Positions 16,111 through 25,952 are shown, counted from the stretch's first letter. The stretch: DNA of 38,040 nt from Paracoccaceae bacterium (GCA_009924775.1 RFQY01000004.1:1-38040), one strand, 5' to 3'. A program made the numbers and translations. Notes: generated by a model from the letters alone, not told the origin.

Positions 16111-17085
16111 ATGGGCCAGTTGATCGACGGAAAATGGCACGACACATGGTACGATACCGCATCCACCGGCGGGCAATTCGTGCGCACGACCACCACCTTT
16201 CGCAATTGGATCACGGCAGATGGCAGCCCCGGCCCCAGCGGCACGGGCGGCTTTGCGGCGCAGGCGGGGCGGTACCATCTTTATGTGTCGCTGGCCTGCC
16301 CATGGGCGCATCGCACCTTGATTTTTCGCGCCCTGAAAGGGCTGCAAGGGCTGATTGATATCTCGGTTGTGCACCCCGATATGCTGGACGATGGCTGGAG
16401 CTTTGACACGGGCTTTGCCGGGGCGACCGGCGATAGATTGTTCGGCCACGCCTTTATGCGCGATGTGTATCTGGCCGCAGACCCACATATCTCGGGGCGC
16501 GTCACCGTGCCGGTTTTGTGGGACAAAGCCACGGGCCAAATCGTTTCCAATGAAAGCGCCGAAATCATCCGCATGTTCAACAGCGCCTTCGACGGCCTTA
16601 CCGCAAACACCCTAGATTTTTGGCCCAGCGCCCAACGCACGCAGATCGAGGCCATCAACCAGCGCATCTATGACACGCTAAACAACGGCGTTTACAAGGC
16701 GGGCTTTGCCACCACCCAACCCGCCTATGACAGCGCGGTCAGCGCGCTGTTTGAAACGATGGACTGGCTGGAAAGCCACCTGTCAGACAACCGCTTTTTG
16801 TTGGGCGACACCATAACCGAGGCCGACTGGCGGCTGTTTCCCACCTTGGTGCGCTTCGACCCGGTCTATCACGGGCATTTCAAATGCAGCCTGCGCCGGC
16901 TGGTCGATTACCCCAACCTATGGGCCTATACCCGGCATCTTTACCAAATGCCCGGCATCAAAGAGACGGTGAATTTCGACCATATCCGCCGCCATTACCA
17001 CTATAGCCACACCACGATTAACCCCCATCGTATTGTGCCCATGCCCCCAGCGCTGGATTTCGACGCCCCCCATGGGCGCGACTGA
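16111..17085 (+). CDS. glutathionyl-hydroquinone reductase-type GST (ECM4/YqjG)
   Basis: The 324-residue protein belongs to the Xi class of glutathione transferases, which use glutathione to reduce glutathionyl-hydroquinones. The active-site motif CPWAHR holds Cys63, and the N-terminal thioredoxin-like domain runs to about residue 155 and ends in VPVLWDKATGQIVSNESAEIIRMFN. The C-terminal helical domain includes GDTITEADWRLFPTLVRFDPVYHGHFKC and YHYSHTTINPHRIVP, both highly typical of the class. The ATG at 16111 has AAAAAGGGG upstream. No other aromatic-degradation gene is near, so a general detoxifying role is an inference. Confidence 0.92.
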   Translation: MGQLIDGKWHDTWYDTASTGGQFVRTTTTFRNWITADGSPGPSGTGGFAAQAGRYHLYVSLACPWAHRTLIFRALKGLQGLIDISVVHPDMLDDGWSFDTGFAGATGDRLFGHAFMRDVYLAADPHISGRVTVPVLWDKATGQIVSNESAEIIRMFNSAFDGLTANTLDFWPSAQRTQIEAINQRIYDTLNNGVYKAGFATTQPAYDSAVSALFETMDWLESHLSDNRFLLGDTITEADWRLFPTLVRFDPVYHGHFKCSLRRLVDYPNLWAYTRHLYQMPGIKETVNFDHIRRHYHYSHTTINPHRIVPMPPALDFDAPHGRD

Positions 17086-17168
17086 TTGGGCGGGATGGGC
17101 GCTTTCGGCTTGAGAATCTGGCGCCGCTGCTGTTGAACCACGAAAACGCCAATGTTCAGGGTTTCACC

Positions 17169-18161
17169 ATGCAGGCCACATCCACCCCAGCCTACCCGCG
17201 CGACCATGGCGGTGGTGTTGATGGTGCAATCGCGTGTTTTGGTGGTCAGCGCTGCGATTGGATAGACCTGTCGACCGGCATCAACCCTGTGCCCTACCCG
17301 CTGGGCCAGCTGCCCCCCACCGCATGGGCCACCCTGCCAGATCAGGCCGCCACCGATGCGCTGCTGGGCGCGGCGCGCGCGGTGTGGCAGGTGCCCAAGG
17401 CTGCGGCCATCTTGGCGGCGCCCGGGGCCTCGGCCCTGATTGCGCGGCTGCCCGCCCTGCGCCCCGCCGGCCATGTGGCCATCGATGGCCCCACCTATAA
17501 CGAACATGCTGCGGGTTTTCAGGCGGCAGGCTGGCAGCTGGCCGCGCCCGGCCAAGCCACGCCAGCCGATGCGCGGGTGATCGTGCACCCCAACAACCCA
17601 ACAGGCCATTGGCACAGCGATTTCACCCCCGACACGGCCTTTAGCGTGATCGACGAAAGCTTTTGCGATGTGGCCCCCGAAAACAGCCTTTTGCCGCAGT
17701 TGGATTTACAAAAAAGCCTTGTGCTGAAGAGCTTTGGTAAGTTTTGGGGCTTGGCCGGGCTTAGGCTGGGCTTTGCCATTGGCAACCCCGCAGATATTGC
17801 CCAACTGGCGCAAATGCTGGGCCCGTGGCCGGTGTCTGGCCCGGCGCTGCATATTGGCGCGCGGGCCTTGGCAGACCACGACTGGGCCGCAGCCACCCGC
17901 ACCCGCCTGCAGGCCGATGCCGCGCGGATGGATGCCGAAATGGCGGCGCAAAAGGCCCGGCCATTGGGTGGCACGACGCTGTTTCGATTGTATCAGGTGG
18001 AAGATGCTTTGGCATGGCAGGCCCATCTGGCGCGGGCGCATATCTGGTCGCGCGTGTTTCCCTATGCCCGCACTTGGCTGCGCTTGGGCCTGCCCGCCCC
18101 GAAAGACTGGCCACGGGTCAGCGCCGCGATTGCCAGCGCCACAGCAAAGGACGTGAGATGA
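17169..18161 (+). CDS. cobC: threonine-phosphate decarboxylase (cobalamin synthesis)
   Basis: This 330-residue PLP enzyme of the aminotransferase fold makes (R)-1-amino-2-propanol phosphate, the linker of the cobalamin lower loop. Features include [18 protein letters not shown] at the N-terminus, [31 protein letters not shown], and Lys191 in [16 protein letters not shown] as the Schiff-base lysine. The family is named cobC in Pseudomonas denitrificans style and cobD in Salmonella style. The ATG at 17169 is preferred over an upstream TTG at 17133. Its stop overlaps the start of the next cobalamin gene by 4 bases (ATGA), so the two are translationally coupled. Confidence 0.9.
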   Translation: MQATSTPAYPRDHGGGVDGAIACFGGQRCDWIDLSTGINPVPYPLGQLPPTAWATLPDQAATDALLGAARAVWQVPKAAAILAAPGASALIARLPALRPAGHVAIDGPTYNEHAAGFQAAGWQLAAPGQATPADARVIVHPNNPTGHWHSDFTPDTAFSVIDESFCDVAPENSLLPQLDLQKSLVLKSFGKFWGLAGLRLGFAIGNPADIAQLAQMLGPWPVSGPALHIGARALADHDWAAATRTRLQADAARMDAEMAAQKARPLGGTTLFRLYQVEDALAWQAHLARAHIWSRVFPYARTWLRLGLPAPKDWPRVSAAIASATAKDVR

Positions 18162-19069
18162 GCGTTATTCTGGCCATGCTTCTGGATGCACTGCTGGGCG
18201 AGCCAAAAGTCGTGTGGTCGCGCCTGCCGCACCCTGCCATTTTGATGGGCCGCGCCGTGGCCTTTGCCGATACACGGCTGAACCACGGGCCTTGGCTGCG
18301 CCTAAAGGGGGTGCTGGCGGTGGTGGTGCTGGTTTTGGGCGCGGGCCTATTGGGGGTGGTTTTGCAAACGCTTGGCCCCGTGGCCGAGGTGATTGTAGGC
18401 GCGATATTGCTGGCGCAGAAATCGCTGGTCCAACATGTTGGGGCCGTGGCGCAGGGTTTGCGCAAGGGTGTGGCGCCCGGGCGCGCGGCTGTGGCGATGA
18501 TTGTCAGCCGCGACACCGGCGCATTGGACCGCGATGGCGTGGCGCGCGCGGCCATTGAAAGCGCGGCAGAAAACCTAAGCGATGGGGTGATCGCCCCGCT
18601 GTTTTGGTTTGTGCTGGCCGGGCTGCCGGGGCTTTTGGTGTATAAAATCGTGAATACCGCCGACAGCATGATTGGCTATCGCACGCCGCGCTATGCCGCT
18701 TTTGGCTGGGCGGCGGCGCGGCTGGATGATGTGTTAAACCTTATTCCCGCACGGCTAACCGCGCTGCTGATTGCACTGCCACATGGCCAATGGCGCGCCC
18801 TGCCCGCCATTTGGCGCGACGCGCGGCGCCATCGCTCGCCCAATGCCGGCTGGCCCGAGGCCGCCATGGCACGGGCCTTGGGTATCGCGCTGGCGGGGCC
18901 ACGGGTCTATCATGGTCAGTCCCAAGATCTTGCCTGGGTCAACGGCGCAGGGCGCCGCCCGCTGCTGGCGCAAGACGTGGAAGCGGCGGTTGCCATCTTG
19001 TGGCAGACATGGGCTTGGGCGCTGTGTGGATTGGCCACAGCCGCCATAATTTGCGCGCTACTTTCCTAA
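18158..19069 (+). CDS. cobD: adenosylcobinamide-phosphate synthase (CbiB/CobD)
   Basis: The 303-residue membrane enzyme joins aminopropanol phosphate to adenosylcobyric acid during cobalamin synthesis, so it uses the product of the gene before it. It starts [22 protein letters not shown] with the typical [12 protein letters not shown] follows, then [20 protein letters not shown] and [17 protein letters not shown], both highly typical of the family. Several hydrophobic segments fit the CbiB/CobD membrane enzymes. A longer open frame in the same phase runs back to 17825, but that part lies wholly inside cobC and has no similarity. The ATGA overlap fixes the start. Confidence 0.94.
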   Translation: MSVILAMLLDALLGEPKVVWSRLPHPAILMGRAVAFADTRLNHGPWLRLKGVLAVVVLVLGAGLLGVVLQTLGPVAEVIVGAILLAQKSLVQHVGAVAQGLRKGVAPGRAAVAMIVSRDTGALDRDGVARAAIESAAENLSDGVIAPLFWFVLAGLPGLLVYKIVNTADSMIGYRTPRYAAFGWAAARLDDVLNLIPARLTALLIALPHGQWRALPAIWRDARRHRSPNAGWPEAAMARALGIALAGPRVYHGQSQDLAWVNGAGRRPLLAQDVEAAVAILWQTWAWALCGLATAAIICALLS

Positions 19070-19129
19070 ACCTCCCCTTGCCCGAATTGCCAAGCCTGCT
19101 AGGCTGGGAGCATAGTGTAGGGGGTAAAT

Positions 19130-20302
19130 ATGCGTGTTGTGATCACCTGTTTTCTGCTGTTTTTGACGCCAGCTTGGGCCCTTGCCGCCCCCCGCTGCGG
19201 CGGTGATTGGCAGGCGTTTTTGCAAGACATCGGGCGCGAGGCTGTGGCAGCCGGGCGCAGCCCAGCGGCCACGCGCGCGTTTTTGGCACAGCTACAGCCT
19301 GACCCGGCAGTTCTGGCCGCTGATCGGCGCCAAGGGGTTTTCCAGCTGGATTTCACCCGCTTTTCCAACCGCTTGATTTCCGAAAACCGCACCCGCCGCG
19401 GGGCCGAGATGGGGCGCAAATGGGATGCGGTTTTCACCCAGATCGAGGCAAAATTTGGCATTCCACGCGGGGTTTTGCTGGCCTTTTGGGCCTTTGAAAC
19501 CGATTACGGCGCCTTTCAGGGCGATTTCAACACCGCCAATGCCTTGGCCACCTTGGCCCATGACTGCCGCAGGCCCGCGCTGTTTCGGCCCCAGCTGTTG
19601 GCCGCCATCACCTTGTTCGAGCGCGGCGATTTCGACCCCGCCACCACCACCGGCGCTTGGGCGGGCGAGATTGGCATGGTGCAAATGCTGCCCCGCGATA
19701 TTTTGGAAAACGGCGTCGATGGCGATGGCGATGGCCATGTCACGCTGAAAACATCAGCCCCAGATGCGCTGATGTCGGCGGCGCGCATGTTGGCGCAGCT
19801 GGGGTGGAAACCCAACCAGCCGTGGCTGCAAGAGGTGATTGTGCCCGCGCGCATGGACTGGGGCAAATCGGGCTATGACACCCAGCTTTCGGTGGCCGAT
19901 TGGGCCGCCATGGGGCTGCGCCCGCGCAGCGGCACATGGGCCGCCAAGGGCCAAGCCAGCCTGATTTTACCGCAGGGTCACAAAGGCCCAGCATTTTTGG
20001 CCTATCCAAATTTTCACGTCTATTTCGACTGGAACCAAAGCTTTACCTATGTGCTGACAGCGGCCTATTTCGCCACACGCATGGGCGGCGCGGCCCCCTT
20101 TGACCCGCGCACACCCGACCCCGGGCTAGACCCCGCACAGATGAAAAGCTTGCAACGCAAACTGGCCGCGCGCGGGCATGATGTGGGCGGGATCGATGGT
20201 ATCTTGGGCGCAGGCACCCGCGCCGCCGTGCAAGCCGAACAGGCACGATTGGGCCTGCCTGCCGATGCATGGCCCACAAAGGCGTTGTTGGATAGGCTAT
20301 AG
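19130..20302 (+). CDS. lytic murein transglycosylase (MltB/SLT_2) with PG-binding domain
   Basis: The 390-residue protein is exported by a signal peptide (MRVVITCFLLFLTPAWALAA, cut expected after residue 20). It cleaves the glycan strand of peptidoglycan to the 1,6-anhydro product. The catalytic domain (about 25-310) resembles MltB, with Glu123 in LAFWAFETDYGAF as the likely catalytic acid. GEIGMVQMLPRDILENG and DGDGDGHVTLKTSAPDAL follow. A C-terminal peptidoglycan-binding domain (about 330-388) is seen as MKSLQRKLAARGHDVGGIDG and GTRAAVQAEQARLGLPADAW. No lipobox is present, so it should be soluble in the periplasm. It converges with smc. Confidence 0.92.
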   Translation: MRVVITCFLLFLTPAWALAAPRCGGDWQAFLQDIGREAVAAGRSPAATRAFLAQLQPDPAVLAADRRQGVFQLDFTRFSNRLISENRTRRGAEMGRKWDAVFTQIEAKFGIPRGVLLAFWAFETDYGAFQGDFNTANALATLAHDCRRPALFRPQLLAAITLFERGDFDPATTTGAWAGEIGMVQMLPRDILENGVDGDGDGHVTLKTSAPDALMSAARMLAQLGWKPNQPWLQEVIVPARMDWGKSGYDTQLSVADWAAMGLRPRSGTWAAKGQASLILPQGHKGPAFLAYPNFHVYFDWNQSFTYVLTAAYFATRMGGAAPFDPRTPDPGLDPAQMKSLQRKLAARGHDVGGIDGILGAGTRAAVQAEQARLGLPADAWPTKALLDRL

Positions 20303-20324
20303 GCCGCAGGGCTGTGGGCGGCCC

Positions 20325-23300
20325 TTAGGCCACCATGGCAGCGGCTTTTTTCAGATCCACCGAAACCAGCTGGCTGACACCTTGCTCTTGCATCGTCACG
20401 CCAAACAGCCGGTCCATCCGTGCCATGGTAACCGCGTGGTGCGTGATGATCAAAAACCGGGTGTCGGTGCGCCGGCACATTTCATCGAGCAAATCGCAAA
20501 ACCGGGTCACATTGGCATCATCCAGCGGGGCATCCACCTCGTCTAGCACACAGATCGGGGCCGGGTTGACCAAAAACACCCCAAAGATCAGCGCCAGCGC
20601 TGTAAGCGTTTGTTCGCCCCCCGACAAAAGCGACAATGTCGACAGCTTTTTACCCGGCGGCTGGCACAATATTTCAAGACCTGCCTCTAGCGGATCATCG
20701 CTTTCGACCAACACCAAATTCGCCTCGCCACCCCCAAACAGATGGCGAAACAACAAGCTGAAATTGCTGTTCACTTGCTCGAACGCGGTTAACAGCCGCT
20801 CGCGCCCCTCGCGGTTCAGGCTGGCAATGCCCGATCGCAGGGTTTTTATGGCCTCTTCCAGATCGCTTTTCTCGCGCGCCAGCGTGTCATGCTCGACCTG
20901 CACCTCTTTGATGTCTTCCTCGGCGCGCAGGTTCACCGCGCCCAAGGCCTCGCGTTGGCGTTTCAGGCGGTTTACATCGGCCTCGATCGTTTCAGCATCG
21001 GGCATTTTATCTGGCTCGGTGGCAAGCCGCTCTAGCAGCTGCTCTGGCGTTGTTTCCATCTCGTCTTGGATGCGCTGCGCGGCATAGGCTACGGTTTCGC
21101 GCGCGGCATCGGCGCGCGCCTCGGCACGGGCGCGGGCCTCGCGGGCCTCGCCAGCCGCCCGTTCGGCATCGCGTTCCCCATCACGCGCCACGCGCAGGGC
21201 GGCTTCGGCTTCGGCCAATTTATCAGCCGCGATACGACGGCGGTCTTCGGCCTGCTCGATCGCATGATCCAATTCATCGCGCTTGGCTGCAATTTCGTCT
21301 GGGGCGGCGCTGGCCTCTTTCAGCTCGGCCTCGGATTGGGTTTTGCGCGCAGCCAGTTCAGCGCTGCGGGTTTCGGCCGTTTGCAACCGATGCCGCCAAC
21401 CGCTGAGCTCTTTTGTCACTTCTTGCGAACGCCGTGTGCGCGCCTCGCCTTCGCGGCGCAATTCATCATGGGCCGAGCGCTTGGTCAGCATGGTCATCCG
21501 CGCGGCTTCCACCGTCATACGAATGTCTTCGACACCGGCGCGCGCCTCGGCCAGATCTTCCAAATCATCCACTGCGGCCTGTGCCTCGGCCAGCTGCGTG
21601 CGCGCCGATAGCGCCTCTTCATCGTGGCGCGCCACGGTCAGGCCCAGCGACTCGAGCTTGGATTGCGCCAAATTGAAATCGGCCTCGGCCCGGCTGAGGG
21701 CGCGGGCAGCTTCGTTTACCTGCCGGTCCGCTTCGCGCCGGGCATTGCGCGCGGCTTGGTCGGCGGCGGTTAAATCGGCCAACCGTTGGCTAAGCGCATC
21801 ATGGGCCTGACGGGCGGCATCGGCGCGCGCGGTGGCGCGTTCTGATTGCTGTTTGAGCTCTTCCAGACGGTTAAGTTGCTGCAAGCGCAGCGCCGCCGCG
21901 CTGGGGGCATCTTCGGCCCATGCGCGAAACCCGTCCCAACGCCACAAATCGCCCTCGGGCGATACCAACCGCTGGCCGGGCTTCAACAAGGCCTGCAGGC
22001 GTGGCCCATCATCGGCATCCACCAGCCCAATTTGGCTCATCCGGCGGGCCAACACATCGGGCACCGACACATGCACCGACAGTGGCGATACCCCCGCAGG
22101 CAGGGGCTGTTCGGCCTCGAACGCGGGCAGCACCGTCCACCCCGAGGGGCCATCTGCCTCGACCTCGGGGGCGCGCAAATCATCGGCCAAAGCTGCCCCA
22201 AGCGCCTTTTCAAAGCCCATTTCCACCTGCAGCCGATCCATGATTTGGCCGCCCTCGACCGTGTCGCGCTGCAGCAATCGCGCCAGCGCCGTCACTTCGG
22301 CCCGTAGCGCGTTCAATTCACCCTCGGCTTCGCTGCGCTCGGCACGCACATCGGCTTCGCGGGCCTGCGCCGCCGCCCGCGCCGCTTCGGCCTCGGTCAA
22401 GACATCGTCGGCTTGGGCCACGGCCTCTTGCGCCTGTTCCTCGTCGATGCGGGCCTGCCCCAACTGCGTTTGGGCCTGGGCCAAACTGGCACGCGCCTGT
22501 TGCATGGCGGCGCGGGCGGTGTCTGCTTGGCCCTCGCTGCGCGCCAAGACCTTGCCGCTTTCTTCCAAAAATCGGGTCGCCGATTGGTGGCGCGCGGCCA
22601 ATCGCGCCACATCTTCTGTGCGTTCGGATAAATCAGCCTCGCGGTCTTGCAAAATACTGGCCGCCTCGCGCGCGGCTTCGGCCGCAACGTCCAGCTTGTC
22701 GGCATGGCCCTCGCCCGCCTTGGCCAATTCGCGTTGCTCCCATTCCAGCCGCGCGATGGTTTCACCGGCATCACGGTTCAGCCCGGCCTCGCGCTCGATA
22801 TCGCGGGCCAATTGCTGAATGCGCCCCTGCAGCGTTTCGATGGTGTGAAGCGCGCGTTCTTCTTGCTCTGACAAGGCATCGCGCTGCACCACAAGGCGCT
22901 GCACCACGGCTGCGGCAATCGCCTCTTCCTCGCGCCGCGGCGGCAGCACATCTTCGGCCGCCTCGCGCTCTTTGGCGGCGCGCCGGGCGGCCGCCTCGAT
23001 TTGGGCAGCCGCGCTTAAACGCTCGCGCAACTGCATCTCTGCAGCAAGGCGCGCGCTGTCAGCCTCTTGCCAGCGGCGGAACAGCAACATGCCTTCGGCA
23101 CTGCGCAAATCCTCGCCAATCACCCGGTAGCGGGCCGCTTGCCGGGCTTGGCGCTCTAACTGTGCCAATTGCGCCGCCAGTTGCTCGATCACATCGTCAA
23201 CGCGCGTCAGGTTCTGCTCGGCCGAGCGCAATTTCAGCTCGGCCTCGTGCCGGCGCTGGTAAAGGCCGGAAATGCCCGCCGCCTCTTCCAAAACCCGACG

Positions 23301-23780
23301 GCGATTTTTGGGCTTGGCGTTGATCAGCTCGGAAATCTGCCCCTGACGCACCAATGCCGGGCTATGCGCCCCGGTCGAGGCATCGGCAAACAGCATCTGC
23401 ACATCGCGCGCGCGCACATCCTTGGCATTGACCTTATAGGCGCTGCCCACATCGCGGGTGATACGGCGCACAATTTCCAACGCGTCCTCATCGTTGAACC
23501 CAGCAGGCGCCAGCCTGTCGCTATTGTCCAACACCAAGGCCACTTCGGCAAAATTACGCGCAGGCCGGGTGGCCGCCCCGGCAAAAATCACGTCTTCCAT
23601 GCCCCCGCCCCGCATGGCGGTGGGCCGGTTTTCCCCCATCACCCAGCGCAGCGCTTCCAACAGGTTCGATTTGCCACAACCGTTTGGCCCCACCACGCCG
23701 GTCAGCCCCTCGCGGATCAACAGTTCCGTCGGGTCGACAAAGCTTTTAAAGCCGGTCAATCGCAGTTTCGAAAAGCGCAC
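20325..23780 (-). CDS. smc: chromosome partition protein SMC
   Basis: The 1151-residue SMC ATPase organises and segregates the chromosome. The N-terminal head has the Walker A motif GPNGCGKSN (about residues 31-39) and the Q-loop region VMGENRP. Long Ala/Glu/Arg-rich coiled coils follow, with a short hinge near residues 545-615. The C-terminal head has LSGGEQTLTALALIF (about 1052) and the Walker B LDEVDAPLDD (about 1079). The GTG at 23780 (VRFSKLRLTGFKSFV) is the family-typical start with AGGA 9 bases upstream. The open frame to 23909 adds 43 residues without similarity. No scpA or scpB gene is nearby. Confidence 0.95.
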   Translation of the reverse strand: MRFSKLRLTGFKSFVDPTELLIREGLTGVVGPNGCGKSNLLEALRWVMGENRPTAMRGGGMEDVIFAGAATRPARNFAEVALVLDNSDRLAPAGFNDEDALEIVRRITRDVGSAYKVNAKDVRARDVQMLFADASTGAHSPALVRQGQISELINAKPKNRRRVLEEAAGISGLYQRRHEAELKLRSAEQNLTRVDDVIEQLAAQLAQLERQARQAARYRVIGEDLRSAEGMLLFRRWQEADSARLAAEMQLRERLSAAAQIEAAARRAAKEREAAEDVLPPRREEEAIAAAVVQRLVVQRDALSEQEERALHTIETLQGRIQQLARDIEREAGLNRDAGETIARLEWEQRELAKAGEGHADKLDVAAEAAREAASILQDREADLSERTEDVARLAARHQSATRFLEESGKVLARSEGQADTARAAMQQARASLAQAQTQLGQARIDEEQAQEAVAQADDVLTEAEAARAAAQAREADVRAERSEAEGELNALRAEVTALARLLQRDTVEGGQIMDRLQVEMGFEKALGAALADDLRAPEVEADGPSGWTVLPAFEAEQPLPAGVSPLSVHVSVPDVLARRMSQIGLVDADDGPRLQALLKPGQRLVSPEGDLWRWDGFRAWAEDAPSAAALRLQQLNRLEELKQQSERATARADAARQAHDALSQRLADLTAADQAARNARREADRQVNEAARALSRAEADFNLAQSKLESLGLTVARHDEEALSARTQLAEAQAAVDDLEDLAEARAGVEDIRMTVEAARMTMLTKRSAHDELRREGEARTRRSQEVTKELSGWRHRLQTAETRSAELAARKTQSEAELKEASAAPDEIAAKRDELDHAIEQAEDRRRIAADKLAEAEAALRVARDGERDAERAAGEAREARARAEARADAARETVAYAAQRIQDEMETTPEQLLERLATEPDKMPDAETIEADVNRLKRQREALGAVNLRAEEDIKEVQVEHDTLAREKSDLEEAIKTLRSGIASLNREGRERLLTAFEQVNSNFSLLFRHLFGGGEANLVLVESDDPLEAGLEILCQPPGKKLSTLSLLSGGEQTLTALALIFGVFLVNPAPICVLDEVDAPLDDANVTRFCDLLDEMCRRTDTRFLIITHHAVTMARMDRLFGVTMQEQGVSQLVSVDLKKAAAMVA

Positions 23781-23968
23781 CTTGCCATCCTGATTCTGGG
23801 CACGGGTAAATTTTGCGGGCCAAGCCTGTGGCGAGTCAACGAAAACACACGATATTTTGCCAGATTGCCCAAGTTGTCCACAAGATATTGGGGTTTTCAC
23901 CGCCGTCACTGGGCGCTATCGCTATCTATGGGCGGTTTTGCCCGGGCCACAGCACAAAAGGGCACACC

Positions 23969-24421
23969 ATGCTGATCGTTGAACGCGGCACCCCGAAAGA
24001 CCCCCAAGCCACGGCACTTTTGCACCAAAGCCATGCGCTGATGCAAAGCCTGTTCAACCCAGAAGACAACCACTACCTGTCGATCGACGCGCTTTGCGCC
24101 CCCCATATTCGGTTTTTTATGGCGCGGCGGGGCGATCAGGTGCTGGGCACCGGGGCCTTGGCGCTGATGGGCGATTACGGCGAAGTAAAGTCAATGTTCG
24201 TGGCACCCACCGCCCGTGGCCAAGGCGTGGCACAGGCCCTATTGCGCCAGATCGAAGACGAAGCCCGCCAAAACGCCCTGCCCGTTTTGCGGCTGGAAAC
24301 CGGCGACAAACTGGCCGCCGCGCATCGGCTCTATCAGGCGTTTGGCTTTCAAAACTGCGGCCCCTTTGGCGGCTATAGCGCAAATGCCAGCAGCCTCTTT
24401 ATGGAAAAGCCGCTGGTTTAA
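23969..24421 (+). CDS. GNAT family N-acetyltransferase
   Basis: The 150-residue protein has the acetyl-CoA-binding signature of GNAT enzymes: VKSMFVAPTARGQGVAQALL with the R/QGxGxA loop (RGQGVA), then LPVLRLETGD, and AAHRLYQAFGFQNCGPFGGY near the end. The acceptor is unknown. ATG at 23969 (MLIVERGTPKD) is preferred; the longer frame from 23813 runs through the region upstream of smc. It is divergent from smc and is followed by a GntR regulator on the same strand, 89 bases on. Confidence 0.85.
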   Translation: MLIVERGTPKDPQATALLHQSHALMQSLFNPEDNHYLSIDALCAPHIRFFMARRGDQVLGTGALALMGDYGEVKSMFVAPTARGQGVAQALLRQIEDEARQNALPVLRLETGDKLAAAHRLYQAFGFQNCGPFGGYSANASSLFMEKPLV

Positions 24422-24447
24422 GGAAACCGGGCAGCGCTGCGTCACGC

Positions 24448-24476
24448 TTGCTGAACGGGCGCCTTGGTCATATCAT
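24448..24476 (+). promoter_or_regulatory. sigma-70-type promoter of the GntR gene
   Basis: TTGCTG (24448-24453), a 17-base spacer, then TATCAT (24471-24476) form a good housekeeping promoter. The -10 box sits exactly between the arms of the inverted repeat at 24465-24483. Confidence 0.6.
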
Positions 24477-24483
24477 CTGACCA
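24465..24483. promoter_or_regulatory. inverted repeat, likely autoregulatory operator
   Basis: TGGTCA (24465-24470) and TGACCA (24478-24483) are perfect 6-bp arms around a 7-base spacer that is the promoter -10 region. TGGT/ACCA half-sites are typical of FadR-type GntR repressors, and the gene just downstream encodes one. Steric autorepression is the simplest reading. Confidence 0.65.
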
Positions 24484-24510
24484 CTAGCGCACCAAAGGGC
24501 CCCAACCAGC

Positions 24511-25278
24511 ATGCCATTTACCCCCGTTCAGCCCGAAAAACTGTCCACCGCTGTCACCCGCCAGATCGAAAAACTGATCCTGCGCGGCATCTTGCGGCCC
24601 GGCGAGCGCCTGCCATCCGAGCGTGAACTTTCTGAAAGATTGGGCGTTTCCCGCCCCAGCCTGCGCGACGCAGTGGCCGAGTTGCAAGAAAAGGGCCTGC
24701 TGACCACCAAGGCGGGCGCGGGCATTTATGTGGCCAATGTCTTGGGCAGCGCTTTTTCCGACGCTTTGGTCAATCTTTTTGCCAACCACCGCGAAGCTGT
24801 GGCCGATTACGTGTCTTTTCGCAAAGATCTCGAAGGGCTGGCCGCCGAACGCGCTGCCCGCCACGCCTCAGACACCGACCTGCGCGTGGTCCAAACCATC
24901 TTCGACAAAATGGAAGCGGCCCACCAAAAACGCGACCCCAGTGACGAAGCCCGCCTTGATGCCGATTTCCACCTCTCGATCATCGAGGCCAGTCATAATG
25001 TGGTGATGTTGCACATGATGCGCTCGATGTATCAGCTGCTGCAACAAGGCGTCTTTTATAACCGCCAAACCATGTTCAAACAGCGCACCACCCGCGAAAT
25101 GCTGCTCGACCAACACCGCGCCATCAACGACGCCCTCCAAAACCGCGATCCAGCAGGCGCGCGCGCGGCGGTCGAGGCGCATTTATCCTATGTGGCGCAA
25201 TCGCTCAGCGACCAGCACCGCGCCGAACGTAACGAAGCCATCGCCAAAATGCGCCTCGATCACGAGAACGAGCGCTAG
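24511..25278 (+). CDS. GntR family regulator, FadR (FCD) subfamily
   Basis: The 255-residue regulator has an N-terminal winged helix (KLSTAVTRQIEKLILRGIL, RLPSERELSERLGVSRPSLR, LQEKGLLTTKAGAGIYV) and a C-terminal FCD effector domain. The FCD domain includes DADFHLSIIEASHN and RDPAGARAAVEAHL, where acidic and His residues often bind a metal and a carboxylate. The overall shape is like PdhR, LldR and GlcC, which sense organic acids. No target gene is adjacent downstream: the atp operon converges on it. The inverted repeat on its own promoter suggests autoregulation. The glcDEF operator has related TTGGT half-sites, but a link is inference only. Confidence 0.88.
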   Translation: MPFTPVQPEKLSTAVTRQIEKLILRGILRPGERLPSERELSERLGVSRPSLRDAVAELQEKGLLTTKAGAGIYVANVLGSAFSDALVNLFANHREAVADYVSFRKDLEGLAAERAARHASDTDLRVVQTIFDKMEAAHQKRDPSDEARLDADFHLSIIEASHNVVMLHMMRSMYQLLQQGVFYNRQTMFKQRTTREMLLDQHRAINDALQNRDPAGARAAVEAHLSYVAQSLSDQHRAERNEAIAKMRLDHENER

Positions 25279-25293
25279 CCGCCCGCACGCCCT

Positions 25294-25314
25294 TTCATCT
25301 TGCTTTAAATACTC
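25294..25314 (+). repeat. 3'-UTR motif copy 2 (downstream of GntR gene)
   Basis: TTCATCTTGCTTTAAATACTC begins 16 bases after the GntR stop codon on the coding strand. It differs from the other two copies (5948-5969 minus, 36899-36919 plus) at one base. Confidence 0.7.
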
Positions 25315-25330
25315 ATTCCAACGCAGCCAC

Positions 25331-25364
25331 AAAAAACGCCCGCGCGGGCTGGCCGGCGGGCGTT
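25331..25364 (-). terminator. rho-independent terminator of the atp operon
   Basis: A perfect 9-bp stem (arms 25335-25343 and 25356-25364) with a 12-base loop is followed on the minus strand by a run of six T. It lies 27 bases after the atpF stop. On the plus strand the hairpin is followed by GATCTTTT, so it could also stop the convergent GntR transcript. Confidence 0.9.
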
Positions 25365-25390
25365 GATCTTTTCCGTGGTGCCAGCGGCGC

Positions 25391-25948
25391 TTAGTGCAGC
25401 TTGGCCTCGACTTCGCCAATGGCAGCATCGATCAGCTTGTTGCCCTCGGCTGCGGTCATCTGCGCGGCAATCGCTGCGCGTGCCACGCTGATGGCCACCT
25501 GCACCGCTTGGTCGCGCACATCGCGCACGGCGCTTGCTTCGGCCGATGCAATCTGGTCTTCGGCTGCAGCCAAACGGCGTGCAATCGACTTTTTCAACTC
25601 GGCCTTGGCTTGGTCTGCGGCCAGTTGCGCCTCTTCCTTGGCATGGGCGATGATCCGCTCGGCCTGCTCTTGCACCTCTTTTTGCTTGCGCTCATAGGTG
25701 GCCAGAACTTTCTGCGCTTCTTCACGCAGGGCACGGGCCTCTTCCAGCTCCGATTTGATGCCCTCGGCACGTTTATCCAACATGCCGCCAATCATGGCGG
25801 GCACTTTGAAATAGATCAGAACGCCGATGAACACCAAGAAGGCGATCAGAACAACGAAATCGGTGTTGCCCAGCGAAAAGAACGGGCCGCTGGCCGCAAA
25901 GGCGGGCGATGCGGCGGAAAGGGCAGCCAATGTTGCAAGCTTGCGCAT
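25391..25948 (-). CDS. atpF: F0F1 ATP synthase subunit b
   Basis: The 185-residue subunit forms part of the peripheral stalk that holds F1 still against the turning rotor. It begins with a signal-like stretch ([20 protein letters not shown]) and then has a membrane helix ([17 protein letters not shown], about 31-47). A long charged helix rich in Ala, Glu and Arg runs to the end. A presequence of this kind occurs in some alphaproteobacterial b subunits. It starts 5 bases after the stop of the b' gene, with AAGGGG inside that gene. It is the last gene of the F0 operon and is followed by a strong terminator. Confidence 0.93.
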   Translation of the reverse strand: MRKLATLAALSAASPAFAASGPFFSLGNTDFVVLIAFLVFIGVLIYFKVPAMIGGMLDKRAEGIKSELEEARALREEAQKVLATYERKQKEVQEQAERIIAHAKEEAQLAADQAKAELKKSIARRLAAAEDQIASAEASAVRDVRDQAVQVAISVARAAIAAQMTAAEGNKLIDAAIGEVEAKLH

Positions 25949-25952
25949 GGTG

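Noticed and set aside
17825-18157. In-frame upstream extension of cobD inside cobC.
   Set aside because: The ATGA overlap and family start fix cobD at 18158; the extension is out of frame with cobC and has no similarity.
23874-23882. TTGTCCACA resembles a DnaA box.
   Set aside because: It is a single copy with one mismatch, with no cluster or AT-rich unwinding region nearby, so it does not indicate an origin.
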